From positions 5,449,001-5,513,000 of the forward strand of contig NZ_CP034443.1 in the NCBI RefSeq assembly GCF_003952365.1: 64,000 bases of DNA. The letters are read 5' to 3'. Numbering within the stretch: the first letter of the stretch is position 1; each line of letters starts with the position of its first letter. The position numbers and the translations under genes are program-made. The DNA is from Mesorhizobium sp. M9A.F.Ca.ET.002.03.1.2. GTDB lineage: Bacteria; Pseudomonadota; Alphaproteobacteria; Rhizobiales; Rhizobiaceae. The notes beneath the pieces are model-generated. The model saw nothing but the letters and a program-made list of their open reading frames with translations. It was not told where the DNA came from and did not search any database. Positions 8,875 through 17,544 of the stretch are shown in pieces.

Positions 8875-9977
8875 CACTGGTTTCCTCCGAGCACCGGCGC
8901 CGGCGCCTTCTGCTGCAATGCCGGCAGCGGCAGATAGGGGATGACCCCCTGCCCGCTGCCTTGCTCGACAATGACTTTGCTGGAATCCCTCAGAACCCTC
9001 TCCATCGTTTCCAGATAAAGCCGCTGGCGCGTCACGTCAGGCGCCTTGGCGTATTCGTCGTAGACCGAGATGAAGCGCTGCGCCTCACCTTCGGCCTCCT
9101 GCACGACCCGGTTCTTGTAGCCGGCCGCCTCCTCGCGAATCTGTGCGGCTTCGCCGCGCGCCTGGCCGAGCTTCTGGTTGGAATACTGGTTGGCCTGCTC
9201 GACGAATTTGTCCTCGTCCTGTTCGGCGCGCTGCACCTCGTCGAAGGCGTCGGCCACTTCGCGCGGCGGTGCGGCATCCTCGATCGAGATCGCGTTGACG
9301 TTCAGGCCGGCATGGTAACCGTCCAGCGTCGCCTGGATGATTTCGCGCACGGACGCAGCAATGCCCTCGCGATCGTCGCGGAAGATATCCTGCGCCGGCC
9401 GTCGGCCAACCGCTTCGCGCATGGCACTTTCGGCGACCTGCCGCAGCATGCCGTCGGGATCGGACACGTCGAACAGATAGGCCCTCGGATCGGAGACCTG
9501 ATAGGCCACCGAGAACTGGACGTTGACGATGTTCTGGTCGCCTGAAAGCATCAGGCCGGAACCGTTGCCGGTGGCCGTGCCGCCGCCGATGTTGACGAGC
9601 TGTTCGGCGATATTGGCCGTCTCGACCGTTTCGATGGGCCACCAATGGAAATGCAGGCCAGGCTGCGAGAGCTCCGCCTTCGGCACGCCGAATCTGAGTT
9701 CCACCGCAACCTCGTCGGGCTGCACGGTATAGACCGCCTTGAACGCCCACAGCACGACAAGCGCTGCCGCGATCAGCCCGAACACAGCGGGGCTGGCGCC
9801 ACCGCCGCCCGGCAAAGCACGCCGCAACCTGTCCTGGCCCCGCCGGATGATGTCTTCGAGATCGGGGGGCGAGCCCTGCGGGCCGCTGGGTCCCCTTGGC
9901 CCCTGCCCCCAGGGACCCTGATTGCCGCCGCCACCCCATGGGCCGCCGCCTCCGCCACTCTTGTCGTTCCAGGGCAT
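8874..9977 (-). CDS. hflK: HflK, FtsH protease modulator
   Basis: 367 residues. The N-terminal 60 residues are a Gly/Pro/Trp-rich cytoplasmic segment typical of HflK (PWGGGGNQGPWGQGPRG), followed by one transmembrane helix (about 64-82), an SPFH domain beginning YTVQPDEVAVELRFGVPK, and a coiled coil with EVQRAEQDEDKFVEQANQY. Partner of HflC in regulating FtsH. First gene of the hflK-hflC-DUF2065-degP cluster; the folA stop is about 150 bp upstream. Confidence 0.95.
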   Translation of the reverse strand: MPWNDKSGGGGGPWGGGGNQGPWGQGPRGPSGPQGSPPDLEDIIRRGQDRLRRALPGGGGASPAVFGLIAAALVVLWAFKAVYTVQPDEVAVELRFGVPKAELSQPGLHFHWWPIETVETANIAEQLVNIGGGTATGNGSGLMLSGDQNIVNVQFSVAYQVSDPRAYLFDVSDPDGMLRQVAESAMREAVGRRPAQDIFRDDREGIAASVREIIQATLDGYHAGLNVNAISIEDAAPPREVADAFDEVQRAEQDEDKFVEQANQYSNQKLGQARGEAAQIREEAAGYKNRVVQEAEGEAQRFISVYDEYAKAPDVTRQRLYLETMERVLRDSSKVIVEQGSGQGVIPYLPLPALQQKAPAPVLGGNQ

Positions 9978-10129
9978 GAATGTCCTTTCGCTTGGAATTC
10001 CCTCAAGCGCCGCTTTAACGGCGCAGAATCCAATGTTGTTCTTCTATAGGGATGCGAGGGCGCGCTTTCAACGTGATCGGCAGCCGACATCATCCGTTTT
10101 TGGGCCGGTCGCGACCCCTTTACCATCTC

Positions 10130-10648
10130 TCAATGCACGCCGCCGCGTCGCTCGTAAACCGAATAGCGTGTCGCATGGCTATCCTTCTCGCCGGCCGGAA
10201 CCTCTTGCGAGCGGACCATGCGCCACAAATCCGGGTCGATCGGCGGGAAATGCGCGTCGCCGTCGACCGGGCCAAGGATATGGGTGACGTGCAAACGGTC
10301 GGCCAGCGGCAGCGCCTGAGTATAGATCTCGCCGCCGCCGATGACGCAGATTTCGTCGGCGCCGGCCATACAGCGCCCGCGCACCTTCGCCAGCCTGATC
10401 GCCTCGTCAAGCGAATGCACGATCTCGACGCCCTCGGCGCGCCAGGCCTTGTCGCGGGTCACCACGATGTTGAGCCTCCCCGGCAGAGGTCGGCCGATAC
10501 CATCATAGGTCTTGCGGCCCATGATGATAGGTTTGCCCATCGTGTCGGCCTTGAAGCGCTTGAGGTCGCTGGAAAGCCGCCACGGCAACCCGCCATCGCG
10601 CCCGATCACGCCGTTTTCGGCGATGGCGACATAGATCGCGACGTCCAT
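10130..10648 (-). CDS. folA: Dihydrofolate reductase
   Basis: 172 residues. Reduces dihydrofolate with NADPH, needed to recycle the folate oxidised by ThyA. Family signatures are clear: AENGVIGRDGGLPWRLSSDL with the catalytic Asp/Leu-Pro-Trp region near residues 10-29, MGRKTYDGIGRPLPGR (cofactor site) and VIGGGEIYTQALPLADRLH. Its ATG overlaps the stop of the DUF4424 gene by one base (TGATG), so these two are probably co-translated. thyA lies 5.5 kb upstream on the same strand rather than next to it. Confidence 0.96.
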   Translation of the reverse strand: MDVAIYVAIAENGVIGRDGGLPWRLSSDLKRFKADTMGKPIIMGRKTYDGIGRPLPGRLNIVVTRDKAWRAEGVEIVHSLDEAIRLAKVRGRCMAGADEICVIGGGEIYTQALPLADRLHVTHILGPVDGDAHFPPIDPDLWRMVRSQEVPAGEKDSHATRYSVYERRGGVH

Positions 10649-11673
10649 CAGCCGCCGCTCCCGCCGTCGCTGCCACCACTGTCGGTCGGCTGCAGCAGCA
10701 ATATGTCGATGTCGCGCTCGGGGTAGAAGTCATCGGCCGTCATCTCGAACGTCGTCGGCCCGATCTTCCTGACGTTGTCGCCACAGAACGAGACCAGGCT
10801 CTTGGGATTGCCCTTGTCGACGGTCAGCTTGAACTTGCCGATATTGCCCGATGCCCAGTTGCCGCCGGTGGTCAGGACATAGGCGATGCGGTTTTCGAAA
10901 TATTTCGGAGTGCCGTCGGCATTGTTCTTCGCCGCCTTGCGGACCGCATTCTCGAACGTGTTGTCCATGCAATAACGGGTCTTGTAAGCGGCATATTGGC
11001 CCTGGAATTGGCCGTCAGAGAAGAAAGTGACCGAGGACGTGCCGCCGACACTCGGCTTGTAGCGATGGGCGACGCGGACAGCCTTGTTGGCGGGAAAGGT
11101 CGAGCGCCACCAGTAGGTCGAGCGCAATTGCCAGAACGGCGCATAGACGGTCTTCACGCCCGAACCGTCGTCAGCGGTGTCCTCGATGATGATGCCGCGG
11201 TCGACCCAGTCGTCGGCAACCGCTTGCGGCAGCTTTGCCAGCGCCGCCTTGGCCGCGTCACCGAACGGGTAGAATGGTACGTTTTGCGCCTTCAAATCGC
11301 CGCTGATGTCGATGCCGAGCGCGAACGCCTTCTGTTCGAGCTGCGGCTTTGCCGCCACCCCGTCGACCGTCACGTCAAAGCCGAGGAAATTGTCGCTCTG
11401 ACCCTCGGGGATCGCCAGCATTCCGTACGGATCGCCTTCGATGTCGGGCATCGGAAAGGCCACGATCGCATCGACATCCTTGTCGGTGTTGTTGCGGAAG
11501 ACATAGTCGACCGTCACCTTTTCCGGCGAGATGGTGAGATCCTCGCTCTCCATGGCGACGGCATCGCTGCGTGACAGGATCAGCCCGCCGGTCCCCAATT
11601 CGGCGATCGAATCATTGGCGAATACCGGCGTGGCCAAGAGCGCCAGCGCTGCGGTCAGGAGATAACGGAACAT
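10648..11673 (-). CDS. DUF4424 family exported protein
   Basis: 341 residues. A clear signal peptide (MFRYLLTAALALLATPVFA, cleavage about residue 19) sends it to the periplasm. The mature part has the features of DUF4424: LGTGGLILSRSDAVAMESED at the start and VDYVFRNNTDKDVDAIVAFPMPDIE near residue 60, a beta-rich fold, and a Gly/Ser-rich end. Function is unknown. It overlaps folA by one base, perhaps only a shared transcript. Confidence 0.86.
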   Translation of the reverse strand: MFRYLLTAALALLATPVFANDSIAELGTGGLILSRSDAVAMESEDLTISPEKVTVDYVFRNNTDKDVDAIVAFPMPDIEGDPYGMLAIPEGQSDNFLGFDVTVDGVAAKPQLEQKAFALGIDISGDLKAQNVPFYPFGDAAKAALAKLPQAVADDWVDRGIIIEDTADDGSGVKTVYAPFWQLRSTYWWRSTFPANKAVRVAHRYKPSVGGTSSVTFFSDGQFQGQYAAYKTRYCMDNTFENAVRKAAKNNADGTPKYFENRIAYVLTTGGNWASGNIGKFKLTVDKGNPKSLVSFCGDNVRKIGPTTFEMTADDFYPERDIDILLLQPTDSGGSDGGSGG

Positions 11674-11827
11674 GGACGCTTCCTCGGCACAGAATGTCCT
11701 GTGACCCTAGCCGTTTCGATGTGGCGTTTCAAAGCCCTTCCGCGCGCCGCTGACGCTTGCCCACATGCCGTGCCACCGTGCCAGGCCTGTCTGGACACCG
11801 GCGTTGCGATCGGGCAGGAGTTCGCCC

Positions 11828-12592
11828 ATGCGCAAGCTTCTCGTCATCGGCATCGGCGCCGGCAATCCTGATCACATGACCGTGCAGGCCATCGACGGCT
11901 TGAACCGCGCCGACGTGCTGTTCATTCCCGACAAGGGCGCGAAGAAGAACGACCTGGCCGAATTGCGCCGCCATATCTGCGACCGCTTCGTCACCAACCC
12001 GAACTCGCGCCGCGTCGAATTCGACGTGCCGGTGCGGGCCGAGCCGGCGCCCTCCTATCGCTCGACCGTCGATGACTGGCACGAGGCGATCGCCGCGATC
12101 TATGAAGGCCTGATCCGCGACGAGCTTTCGCAAGATGGCTGCGGCGCCTTCCTGATCTGGGGCGATCCCTCACTCTACGACAGCGCGCTGCGCATCCTCG
12201 AACGTGTGCGCATGAGGGGCAATGTCGACTTCGAGCTGGAGGTCATCCCCGGCATTACCGCTGTCCAGGCGCTTGCCGCCGGCCACAAGATGGCATTGAA
12301 CCGCATCGGCGATGCCATTGCGATCACCACCGGCCGCCGGCTCACCGAGGAAGGTTTGCCCGACAATGCCGGCAGCACCGTCGTCATGCTGGACGGCAAA
12401 TGCGCATTCAACACGCTGGACGACAAGGACCTCGTCATCCACTGGGGCGCCTATCTCGGCACGCCCGACGAGATCCTCATTTCCGGCCGCCTTGGTGACG
12501 TCGGCGACGAGATCGTCAAGACACGCGAGGAGGCCCGGCGGAAAAAGGGCTGGATCATGGATACCTATCTGCTGCGCAAACTAGGGCAGTAA
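11828..12592 (+). CDS. cobF: Precorrin-6A synthase (deacetylating)
   Basis: 254 residues, SAM-dependent tetrapyrrole methylase fold. The N-terminal LLVIGIGAGNPDHMTVQAID is the SAM-binding P-loop region, FLIWGDPSLYDSALRIL is the GDP motif of the family, and VIPGITAVQALAAGHKMALN is typical of CobF. In the aerobic cobalamin pathway it methylates C1 of precorrin-5 and releases acetate, giving precorrin-6A. The start is set by an AGGAG seven bases before the ATG. It stands alone here with no other cob genes. Its stop codon lies inside an 8-bp tandem repeat array that supplies the last residues. Confidence 0.93.
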   Translation: MRKLLVIGIGAGNPDHMTVQAIDGLNRADVLFIPDKGAKKNDLAELRRHICDRFVTNPNSRRVEFDVPVRAEPAPSYRSTVDDWHEAIAAIYEGLIRDELSQDGCGAFLIWGDPSLYDSALRILERVRMRGNVDFELEVIPGITAVQALAAGHKMALNRIGDAIAITTGRRLTEEGLPDNAGSTVVMLDGKCAFNTLDDKDLVIHWGAYLGTPDEILISGRLGDVGDEIVKTREEARRKKGWIMDTYLLRKLGQ

Positions 12593-12642
12593 GGCAGTAG
12601 GGCAATAGGGCAATAGGGCAATAGGGCAATAGGGCAATAGGG
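12583..12642. repeat. 8-bp tandem array, about 7 units (left arm)
   Basis: Seven units of AGGGCAAT, with variants AGGGCAGT and AAGGCAGT at the cobF end, plus half a unit. The array starts in the last codons of cobF and contains its TAA. It is the inverted partner of the array at 12691-12760. Confidence 0.95.
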
Positions 12643-12690
12643 ACGCGCGCAATTCTTTCGCTCGATTTTGCAACAACACGCCCCAGACAC

Positions 12691-12760
12691 CTACTGCCCT
12701 ACTGCCTTACTGCCTTACTGCCTTACTGCCTTACTGCCTTACGGCCTTACTGCCCTACCC
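12691..12760. repeat. 8-bp tandem array, about 8 units (right arm, inverted)
   Basis: Eight units of CTACTGCC/TTACTGCC plus six bases; on the other strand this reads AAGGCAGT/AGGGCAGT, so it is an inverted copy of the left array. It reaches the stop codon of modE (12755-12757). The two arrays and a 48-bp unique centre could fold into a very long hairpin between the two convergent genes. Confidence 0.95.
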
Positions 12761-13096
12761 TGCGTCGATTTCCGCCTGTAATGCCTCCATATGCGTCGCC
12801 GCAGCGGAAGCCGCGGCCCGTTCGATGGCGCGAAAGCGGCTGACCACCGCAAGCCCCACCGAGGTCAACTGAGCGCCGCCGCCCTTTCTCCCGCCGGTCT
12901 GCGCCGCGACCAGCGGCTTGCCGAACACCCGGTTCATGTCCTCGACCAGATCCCAGGCATGTTTGTAGGACATTTCCATGCCGCGCGCCGCGGCCGAGAT
13001 CGACCCGAAGGCGGCGATCTGCTCCAGAAGCTCGATCTTGCCCGGCCCGATGCGCCCCTCGGGATCGAGGTTTATCCGCAAGCTCAGCGACGGCAT
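12755..13096 (-). CDS. modE: ModE-family molybdate regulator, DNA-binding domain only
   Basis: 113 residues, matching only the N-terminal winged-helix domain of ModE: GPGKIELLEQIAAFGSISAA (wing/helix start), RGMEMSYKHAWDLVEDMNR (recognition helix region) and GGRKGGGAQLTSVGLAVVSRF. The molbindin (Mop/TOBE) domains that bind molybdate in E. coli ModE are absent, so this short form must sense molybdate otherwise or with a partner. It lies 90 bp downstream of modC in the same direction, with a candidate ModE box in the gap. Its stop codon is inside the right 8-bp repeat array. Confidence 0.88.
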   Translation of the reverse strand: MPSLSLRINLDPEGRIGPGKIELLEQIAAFGSISAAARGMEMSYKHAWDLVEDMNRVFGKPLVAAQTGGRKGGGAQLTSVGLAVVSRFRAIERAAASAAATHMEALQAEIDAG

Positions 13097-13148
13097 TTTG
13101 CTCCTCCGCAGTCACGCCACGTCAATACTAGAAGCTCTCCGGCGATAC

Positions 13149-13171
13149 CGCTATTCCAAAACAATATAGCG
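13149..13171. promoter_or_regulatory. Candidate ModE box in front of modE
   Basis: A dyad CGCTAT-N11-ATAGCG lies 53 bp before the modE ATG, in the gap after modC. The half-site resembles the CGnTATA half of known ModE operators, suggesting autoregulation. Inference from pattern and place. Confidence 0.5.
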
Positions 13172-13186
13172 ACAGTCATCCGCCGG

Positions 13187-14299
13187 TCATCCATCCGCCT
13201 CGGCAGGCAGGCCGGCGCTCGTGTTCGCTCGGTCGAAGCTCACCGTCTTGACCACGGCATAGACGTTTCGACCGAGCCTGAGTTCCAGCGTCTGTCGTGA
13301 CTGCTCGGTGATCCGGGCAAGCACGATTGCGCCATTGCAGTCTACGCCGATCTCCACCGTAGGTCCCTCGCCCGGCTCTATCGCCACGATCGTGCCCGGC
13401 AAGATGTTGAGCGCGCTGAGGCCCGTCGGCTGTTCGATGGCGATCATCACATCGCGGGCGCGGATGCGGAGGCGGACCGACGCACCGGCCGGCGTTGCCA
13501 GAAGCGGCACGCGGATCTCACCCGCCGCCGAGCCAAGCACGGTCATGCCAAAGACTTCGTCATGGCGCAGCACCGCGGTATCCAACACCGCGCCGCCTTC
13601 GCTGCGCTCTTCCGCCGGCAACAGGTCGAGCCGCTGCATGATCGCCCCTGTCGGGCCGCTGGCGGCGACCTTGCCTTGCGCCAGCACAACGACGTCGCTT
13701 GCCAGCCGCGCCACCTCCGAGATCGAATGACTGACATAGACGATCGGGATTTTCGTCTCGTCGCGCAGCCGCTCGATATAGGGCAGAATTTCGGCCTTGC
13801 GGGCCTCGTCGAGTGAGGCCAGCGGCTCGTCCATCAGCAACAGCCTTGGACTGGCGAGCAGCGCCCGGCCGATCGCCACGCGCTGTTTCTCGCCGCCGGA
13901 AAGCTTTGCCGGCCGCCGATCGAGCAAAGGACCGATGCCGAGCAGATCGACCACGGCACCCATGCCCGCATATCGTTCCGCCGTCGGCGTGAACCAGCGA
14001 CCGTAGCGCAGATTGCTGGCCACGCTCATGTGCGGAAACAGCCGCGCGTCCTGGAACACCAGGCCGATGCGGCGCTTGTGCATTGGCACGAACAGGCCGG
14101 CATCCGTATCGACCAGCACGCGGCCGTCCGCCTCGATCCGCCCCTTGTCGGGCCGGATCAGTCCGGCAATCATGTTGATCAGCGTCGTCTTGCCGGAGCC
14201 CGAGGGCCCGAACAGCGCGGTCAGCCGTCCGGCGCTCTCGAAGCGGGCGTCGGCCCCGAAATCGCCGAGCCGATGGCTGATATCGACTACCACCGTCAT
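13187..14299 (-). CDS. modC: Molybdate ABC transporter ATP-binding protein
   Basis: 370 residues. ABC ATPase domain with Walker A GPSGSGKTTLINMI near residue 31, signature LSGGEKQRVAIG and Walker B LLLMDEPLASLDEARK; a C-terminal TOBE/Mop domain (about 290-365) is the molybdate-binding module typical of ModC. Energises molybdate uptake through ModB. The ATG at 14299 overlaps the modB stop by 4 bp (ATGA). A longer open stretch in the same frame runs upstream antiphase to modB and is not coding. Confidence 0.95.
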   Translation of the reverse strand: MTVVVDISHRLGDFGADARFESAGRLTALFGPSGSGKTTLINMIAGLIRPDKGRIEADGRVLVDTDAGLFVPMHKRRIGLVFQDARLFPHMSVASNLRYGRWFTPTAERYAGMGAVVDLLGIGPLLDRRPAKLSGGEKQRVAIGRALLASPRLLLMDEPLASLDEARKAEILPYIERLRDETKIPIVYVSHSISEVARLASDVVVLAQGKVAASGPTGAIMQRLDLLPAEERSEGGAVLDTAVLRHDEVFGMTVLGSAAGEIRVPLLATPAGASVRLRIRARDVMIAIEQPTGLSALNILPGTIVAIEPGEGPTVEIGVDCNGAIVLARITEQSRQTLELRLGRNVYAVVKTVSFDRANTSAGLPAEADG

Positions 14300-15000
14300 T
14301 CGATGTCCATCCGCTTCCCAACGCGACGCGCCAGCACTTCCGACGCGACAAGTGCCGCCATCGAGATGACGATCGAGATCAGCGTCAGCCTGAGCGCGCC
14401 GGTATCGCCGCCCGGCACCTGCGTGAACGTGTAGATCGCCGACGGCAGCGTCTGCGTCTCGTTGGGGATGTTGGAAACGAAGGTGATCGTCGCGCCGAAT
14501 TCGCCCATCGCCTTGGCGAACGAAAGAATGGCACCGGCGATCAGACCAGGCAGGATCAGCGGCAGCGTGATCGTCCCGAACACCCACAGCGGATTGGCGC
14601 CAAGCGTCCCGGCTGCCGCCTCGATTCTGCGGTCGACCGCCTCGATCGACAGCCGGATCGCACGCACCATCAAGGGAAAACCCATGATGCCGCAAGCCAA
14701 TGCGGCACCCGTCCAGCGAAAAGAGAAGACAATGCCGAAATGCTCGGCTAGGAAGGCGCCGGCCGGGCCGCGCCTGCCGAAGGAGAGCAGCAGCAGATAG
14801 CCGGTGACCACCGGTGGCAGGATCAGCGGCAGATGCACCAGCCCGTTGAGCAGCGTCTTGCCCCAGAATTGTCCGCGGGCGAGAATAAGCGCGATCAAGA
14901 TGCCCGGCGGCAAGCTGGCGATCATCGCCACTGTCGCCACCTTGATCGACAGCCGGACCGCATTCCATTCGTCGGGAGTGAGGTCCAGCAGCCAGCTCAT
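14296..15000 (-). CDS. modB: Molybdate ABC transporter permease
   Basis: 234 residues with five or six transmembrane helices and the cytoplasmic EAA loop (EAAAGTLGANPLWVFGTITL near residues 136-155) that contacts ModC. The PLILPPVVTGYLLLLSFGRRGP segment is typical of ModB. Forms the inner membrane channel for molybdate. 16 bp after modA; overlaps modC by 4 bp. Confidence 0.95.
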   Translation of the reverse strand: MSWLLDLTPDEWNAVRLSIKVATVAMIASLPPGILIALILARGQFWGKTLLNGLVHLPLILPPVVTGYLLLLSFGRRGPAGAFLAEHFGIVFSFRWTGAALACGIMGFPLMVRAIRLSIEAVDRRIEAAAGTLGANPLWVFGTITLPLILPGLIAGAILSFAKAMGEFGATITFVSNIPNETQTLPSAIYTFTQVPGGDTGALRLTLISIVISMAALVASEVLARRVGKRMDIE

Positions 15001-15016
15001 GCTTTGGTTTAGTGCC

Positions 15017-15814
15017 TCAGTTGCTTGGTGTCAGGACGGTAAAACCCTGCTCCTTGAAGAGCGCGCCGGCCTTGGCGGACTGCAGGCATTTCACGAAGGC
15101 CGGCGTATCCTTGTCCTTCGAGTCGGCCGTCTGGGCAACCGGGTAGACGATCGGCGGGTGCGAATCCTCGGGGAAGGTGCCAATCACCCGGACGCCGGGC
15201 TCGGCATGCGCGTCGGTGGCATAGACGATGCCGAGGGCCGCTTCACCTGTCGAGACCAGCTTGAGCGCCGCACGCACATTCTCGGCCTGTGCCACCTTGT
15301 CTTCCACCGAGGACCAGACGCCGAGCGCTTCAAGTGCCGCCTTGCCATATTTGCCGGCCGGCACCGCCTTGGAATCGCCCATGGCAAGCCTGCCCTCGCC
15401 GATCAGCCCGGCAAGATCAAAACCCTTTTCGATCCTGGCTTCGACCGTCGAATCCTTCGGCGCCACCAGCACGATTTCGTTGCCGAGCAATTTCACTTCG
15501 GTATCCGACTTGGTCAGCTTCTTGTCGGACAGATATTTCATCCAGTCGAGATCGGCCGAGATGAAGACATCGGCCGGCGCGCCGCCCTCGATCTGCTTGG
15601 CCAATGCGGAGCTTGCCGCGTAGGAAATGGTCGCCGCCTCGCCGACGTCGACCTCGCAGGCGGCGTTCACGGCGTCCAGGGCGTTCTTCATGCTTGCCGC
15701 GGCGAAGACGATCAGTCTGTCACCCGCGTGGGCAGCCGGCATCGCGGCCATCAACATCGTCACGAGGCCGCCAATGGCGGCCGTCGTCAATCCGAAACCC
15801 TTGCGCGTCACCAT
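15017..15814 (-). CDS. modA: Molybdate-binding periplasmic protein
   Basis: 265 residues. Signal peptide of about 30 residues ending AAHA; the mature protein begins with LIVFAAASMKNALDAV, the ModA signature whose serines bind the oxyanion, and has YAASSALAKQIEGGAPADVF and ASDLDWMKYL-like segments. Delivers molybdate to ModBC. Start chosen at the ATG at 15814 after AGGAG; the frame is open to 16204 but the extension is not ModA-like. First gene of modABC; a candidate ModE box lies about 50 bp upstream. Confidence 0.95.
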   Translation of the reverse strand: MVTRKGFGLTTAAIGGLVTMLMAAMPAAHAGDRLIVFAAASMKNALDAVNAACEVDVGEAATISYAASSALAKQIEGGAPADVFISADLDWMKYLSDKKLTKSDTEVKLLGNEIVLVAPKDSTVEARIEKGFDLAGLIGEGRLAMGDSKAVPAGKYGKAALEALGVWSSVEDKVAQAENVRAALKLVSTGEAALGIVYATDAHAEPGVRVIGTFPEDSHPPIVYPVAQTADSKDKDTPAFVKCLQSAKAGALFKEQGFTVLTPSN

Positions 15815-15860
15815 GAAACTCTCCTGGGCTTGAAAATCCGATCGGCGCAAGCCTGCCAAT

Positions 15861-15884
15861 CGATATATCCGCATGAATATAACA
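15861..15884. promoter_or_regulatory. Candidate ModE box in front of modA
   Basis: GATATAT-N8-ATATAAC (six of seven positions symmetric) lies 47 bp before the modA start. Spacing and AT-rich half-sites resemble ModE operators, which repress modABC when molybdate is plentiful. The rest of 15885-16098 shows nothing else recognisable. Confidence 0.6.
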
Positions 15885-16098
15885 AGGGAAGGCTTTTTGC
15901 CAGACTTAGGCCGTGCAATGGCCCAGCCAATGGCATTGCGTGTCGCTGCCACCGCTCGCGATCGATTGAGATGGATACAGCGCAACGTTGCGGACCGATG
16001 CCGTAGGTCAAAGTATCGGATATCGTGGCCGGCATCGACGAGCTGACGGCAGCCGAGCGATTTCGAGACTGGGTAGGTAGAAGCCCGATGTTTGCGGC

Positions 16099-16893
16099 TC
16101 ACACCGCGATCGGCGCCTTGATCGTCGCATCGGCGAGATAGTTTTCCAGCCGGAAATCCTCGAAGCGGAAGGCAAAGAGGTCCTTCACCTGCGGATTGAT
16201 CCATAGCGTCGGCAGCGCCTTGGGCGTGCGCCGCAACTGTTCGCGTGCCTGCTCGAAATGGTTCGCGTAAAGATGCGCGTCACCCAGCGTATGGACGAAA
16301 TCGCCAGGTTTCAGCCCCGTCACCTGCGCCACCATCAGGGTGAGCAGCGCATAGGAAGCGATGTTGAACGGCACGCCGAGAAAGATATCGCCGGAACGCT
16401 GGTAGAGCTGGCAAGAGAGCCTGCCTTCCGAGACATAGAACTGGAACAGGCAATGACAGGGCGGCAGCGCCATGGCTTCCACCTCGGCCGGATTCCATGC
16501 CGAAACGATCAGCCGTCGAGAATTAGGATTCTTGCGTATCTCCTTCAGAAGATTCGCAATCTGGTCGATGGCGCCGCCATGGCCGTCAGGCCATGAGCGC
16601 CATTGTTTGCCATAAACCGGGCCGAGGTCGCCATTCTCGTCGGCCCATTCGTCCCAGATCGAGACGCCGTGGTCGTTGAGGTATTTGATGTTGGTGTCGC
16701 CGGCCAGGAACCACAGAAGTTCATGCACGATCGACTTCAGGTGAAGCTTCTTGGTGGTGGTGACCGGAAAGCCCCGCGCAAGGTCGAAGCGCATCTGGTA
16801 CCCGAACACCGAGCGCGTTCCGGTGCCGGTGCGGTCGCCGCGATCGGCGCCGTTTTCCAGCACGTGCTTCAAGAGGTCGAGATACTGGCGCAT
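16099..16893 (-). CDS. thyA: Thymidylate synthase
   Basis: 264 residues, normal length. Methylates dUMP to dTMP with methylene-tetrahydrofolate in the cytoplasm. The catalytic cysteine is in [13 protein letters not shown] near residue 146; the phosphate-binding [16 protein letters not shown] and the [19 protein letters not shown] start are intact, as is the [12 protein letters not shown] helix. Depends on FolA, encoded 5.5 kb downstream on the same strand, to recycle dihydrofolate. Confidence 0.97.
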   Translation of the reverse strand: MRQYLDLLKHVLENGADRGDRTGTGTRSVFGYQMRFDLARGFPVTTTKKLHLKSIVHELLWFLAGDTNIKYLNDHGVSIWDEWADENGDLGPVYGKQWRSWPDGHGGAIDQIANLLKEIRKNPNSRRLIVSAWNPAEVEAMALPPCHCLFQFYVSEGRLSCQLYQRSGDIFLGVPFNIASYALLTLMVAQVTGLKPGDFVHTLGDAHLYANHFEQAREQLRRTPKALPTLWINPQVKDLFAFRFEDFRLENYLADATIKAPIAV

Positions 16894-17039
16894 CGGCTTC
16901 GGCTCGATTCGGGTTGCTGGCCATCATAACCGACTGGCTGCCGGCCGAACATACCAAAGCGCGGAATGTTCCAACAAGCGGCTGCACTCTGGGCTGGCGC
17001 GGAAATCGCGTCAGCATTCCGCCTGATGCAGGACGACAG

Positions 17040-17351
17040 TCAGAGGCTGGCGAGCTTGCCCAGGTCCTTGGCGACCAGGTAATAGAAGGTCACGCGGCTC
17101 TTGGTGTTGTCGGCCTCCATCGCCTTGCAGGTCTTTTCGATGGCCGCGTTCGCCTTGCTGCCGTCGGCGATGCCGAGCTTCTTGGCGACCCAGTTGTCCT
17201 TGACGCGCTCGAGTTCCTTGGGATCCGTGCAGGACACCAGCGAGGAGTCGCGGTTCCTGAGCGCAATGCCCAAATGCTTCACGATCTTGGCGACCGCGTC
17301 GGCGTCTGCCGCGGCATCGTATTTCTTCACGTCTGCGAGATAGTCGGCCAT
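17040..17351 (-). CDS. DUF2853 family small protein
   Basis: 103 residues: MADYLADVKKYDAAADADAV at the start and NDxW-like KDNWVAKKLG and KTCKAMEADNTKSRVTFYYL further on match DUF2853, a small helical cytosolic protein of unknown function. The ATG at 17351 follows GAGGGG at good spacing; a longer open frame to 17471 is not supported. Confidence 0.85.
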   Translation of the reverse strand: MADYLADVKKYDAAADADAVAKIVKHLGIALRNRDSSLVSCTDPKELERVKDNWVAKKLGIADGSKANAAIEKTCKAMEADNTKSRVTFYYLVAKDLGKLASL

Positions 17352-17544
17352 CAAATTTCCCCTCGTCGGCGCCACGGGATCCAGTCGATGAGGGTTGTGG
17401 CGCGCTGCCGCAAAATGTGCGCTAGGTCGGTAACTCCTCACCGCCGCAAAGCTTCGGTTGAGACCGTTCACGAGTCAACCCTTGGCGATGCTGTTTGACA
17501 CAGCGACAAAGCGCGGTTGAGGCCTTTCATTTTCCATGATCGAT

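Noticed and set aside
12583..12760. CRISPR-like repeat array
   Set aside because: Units are 8 bp without spacers and inverted in the two halves; not CRISPR.
14300..14968. Extension of modC upstream over modB
   Set aside because: Antiphase to modB, no similarity to ATPases; the ATGA overlap sets the real start.
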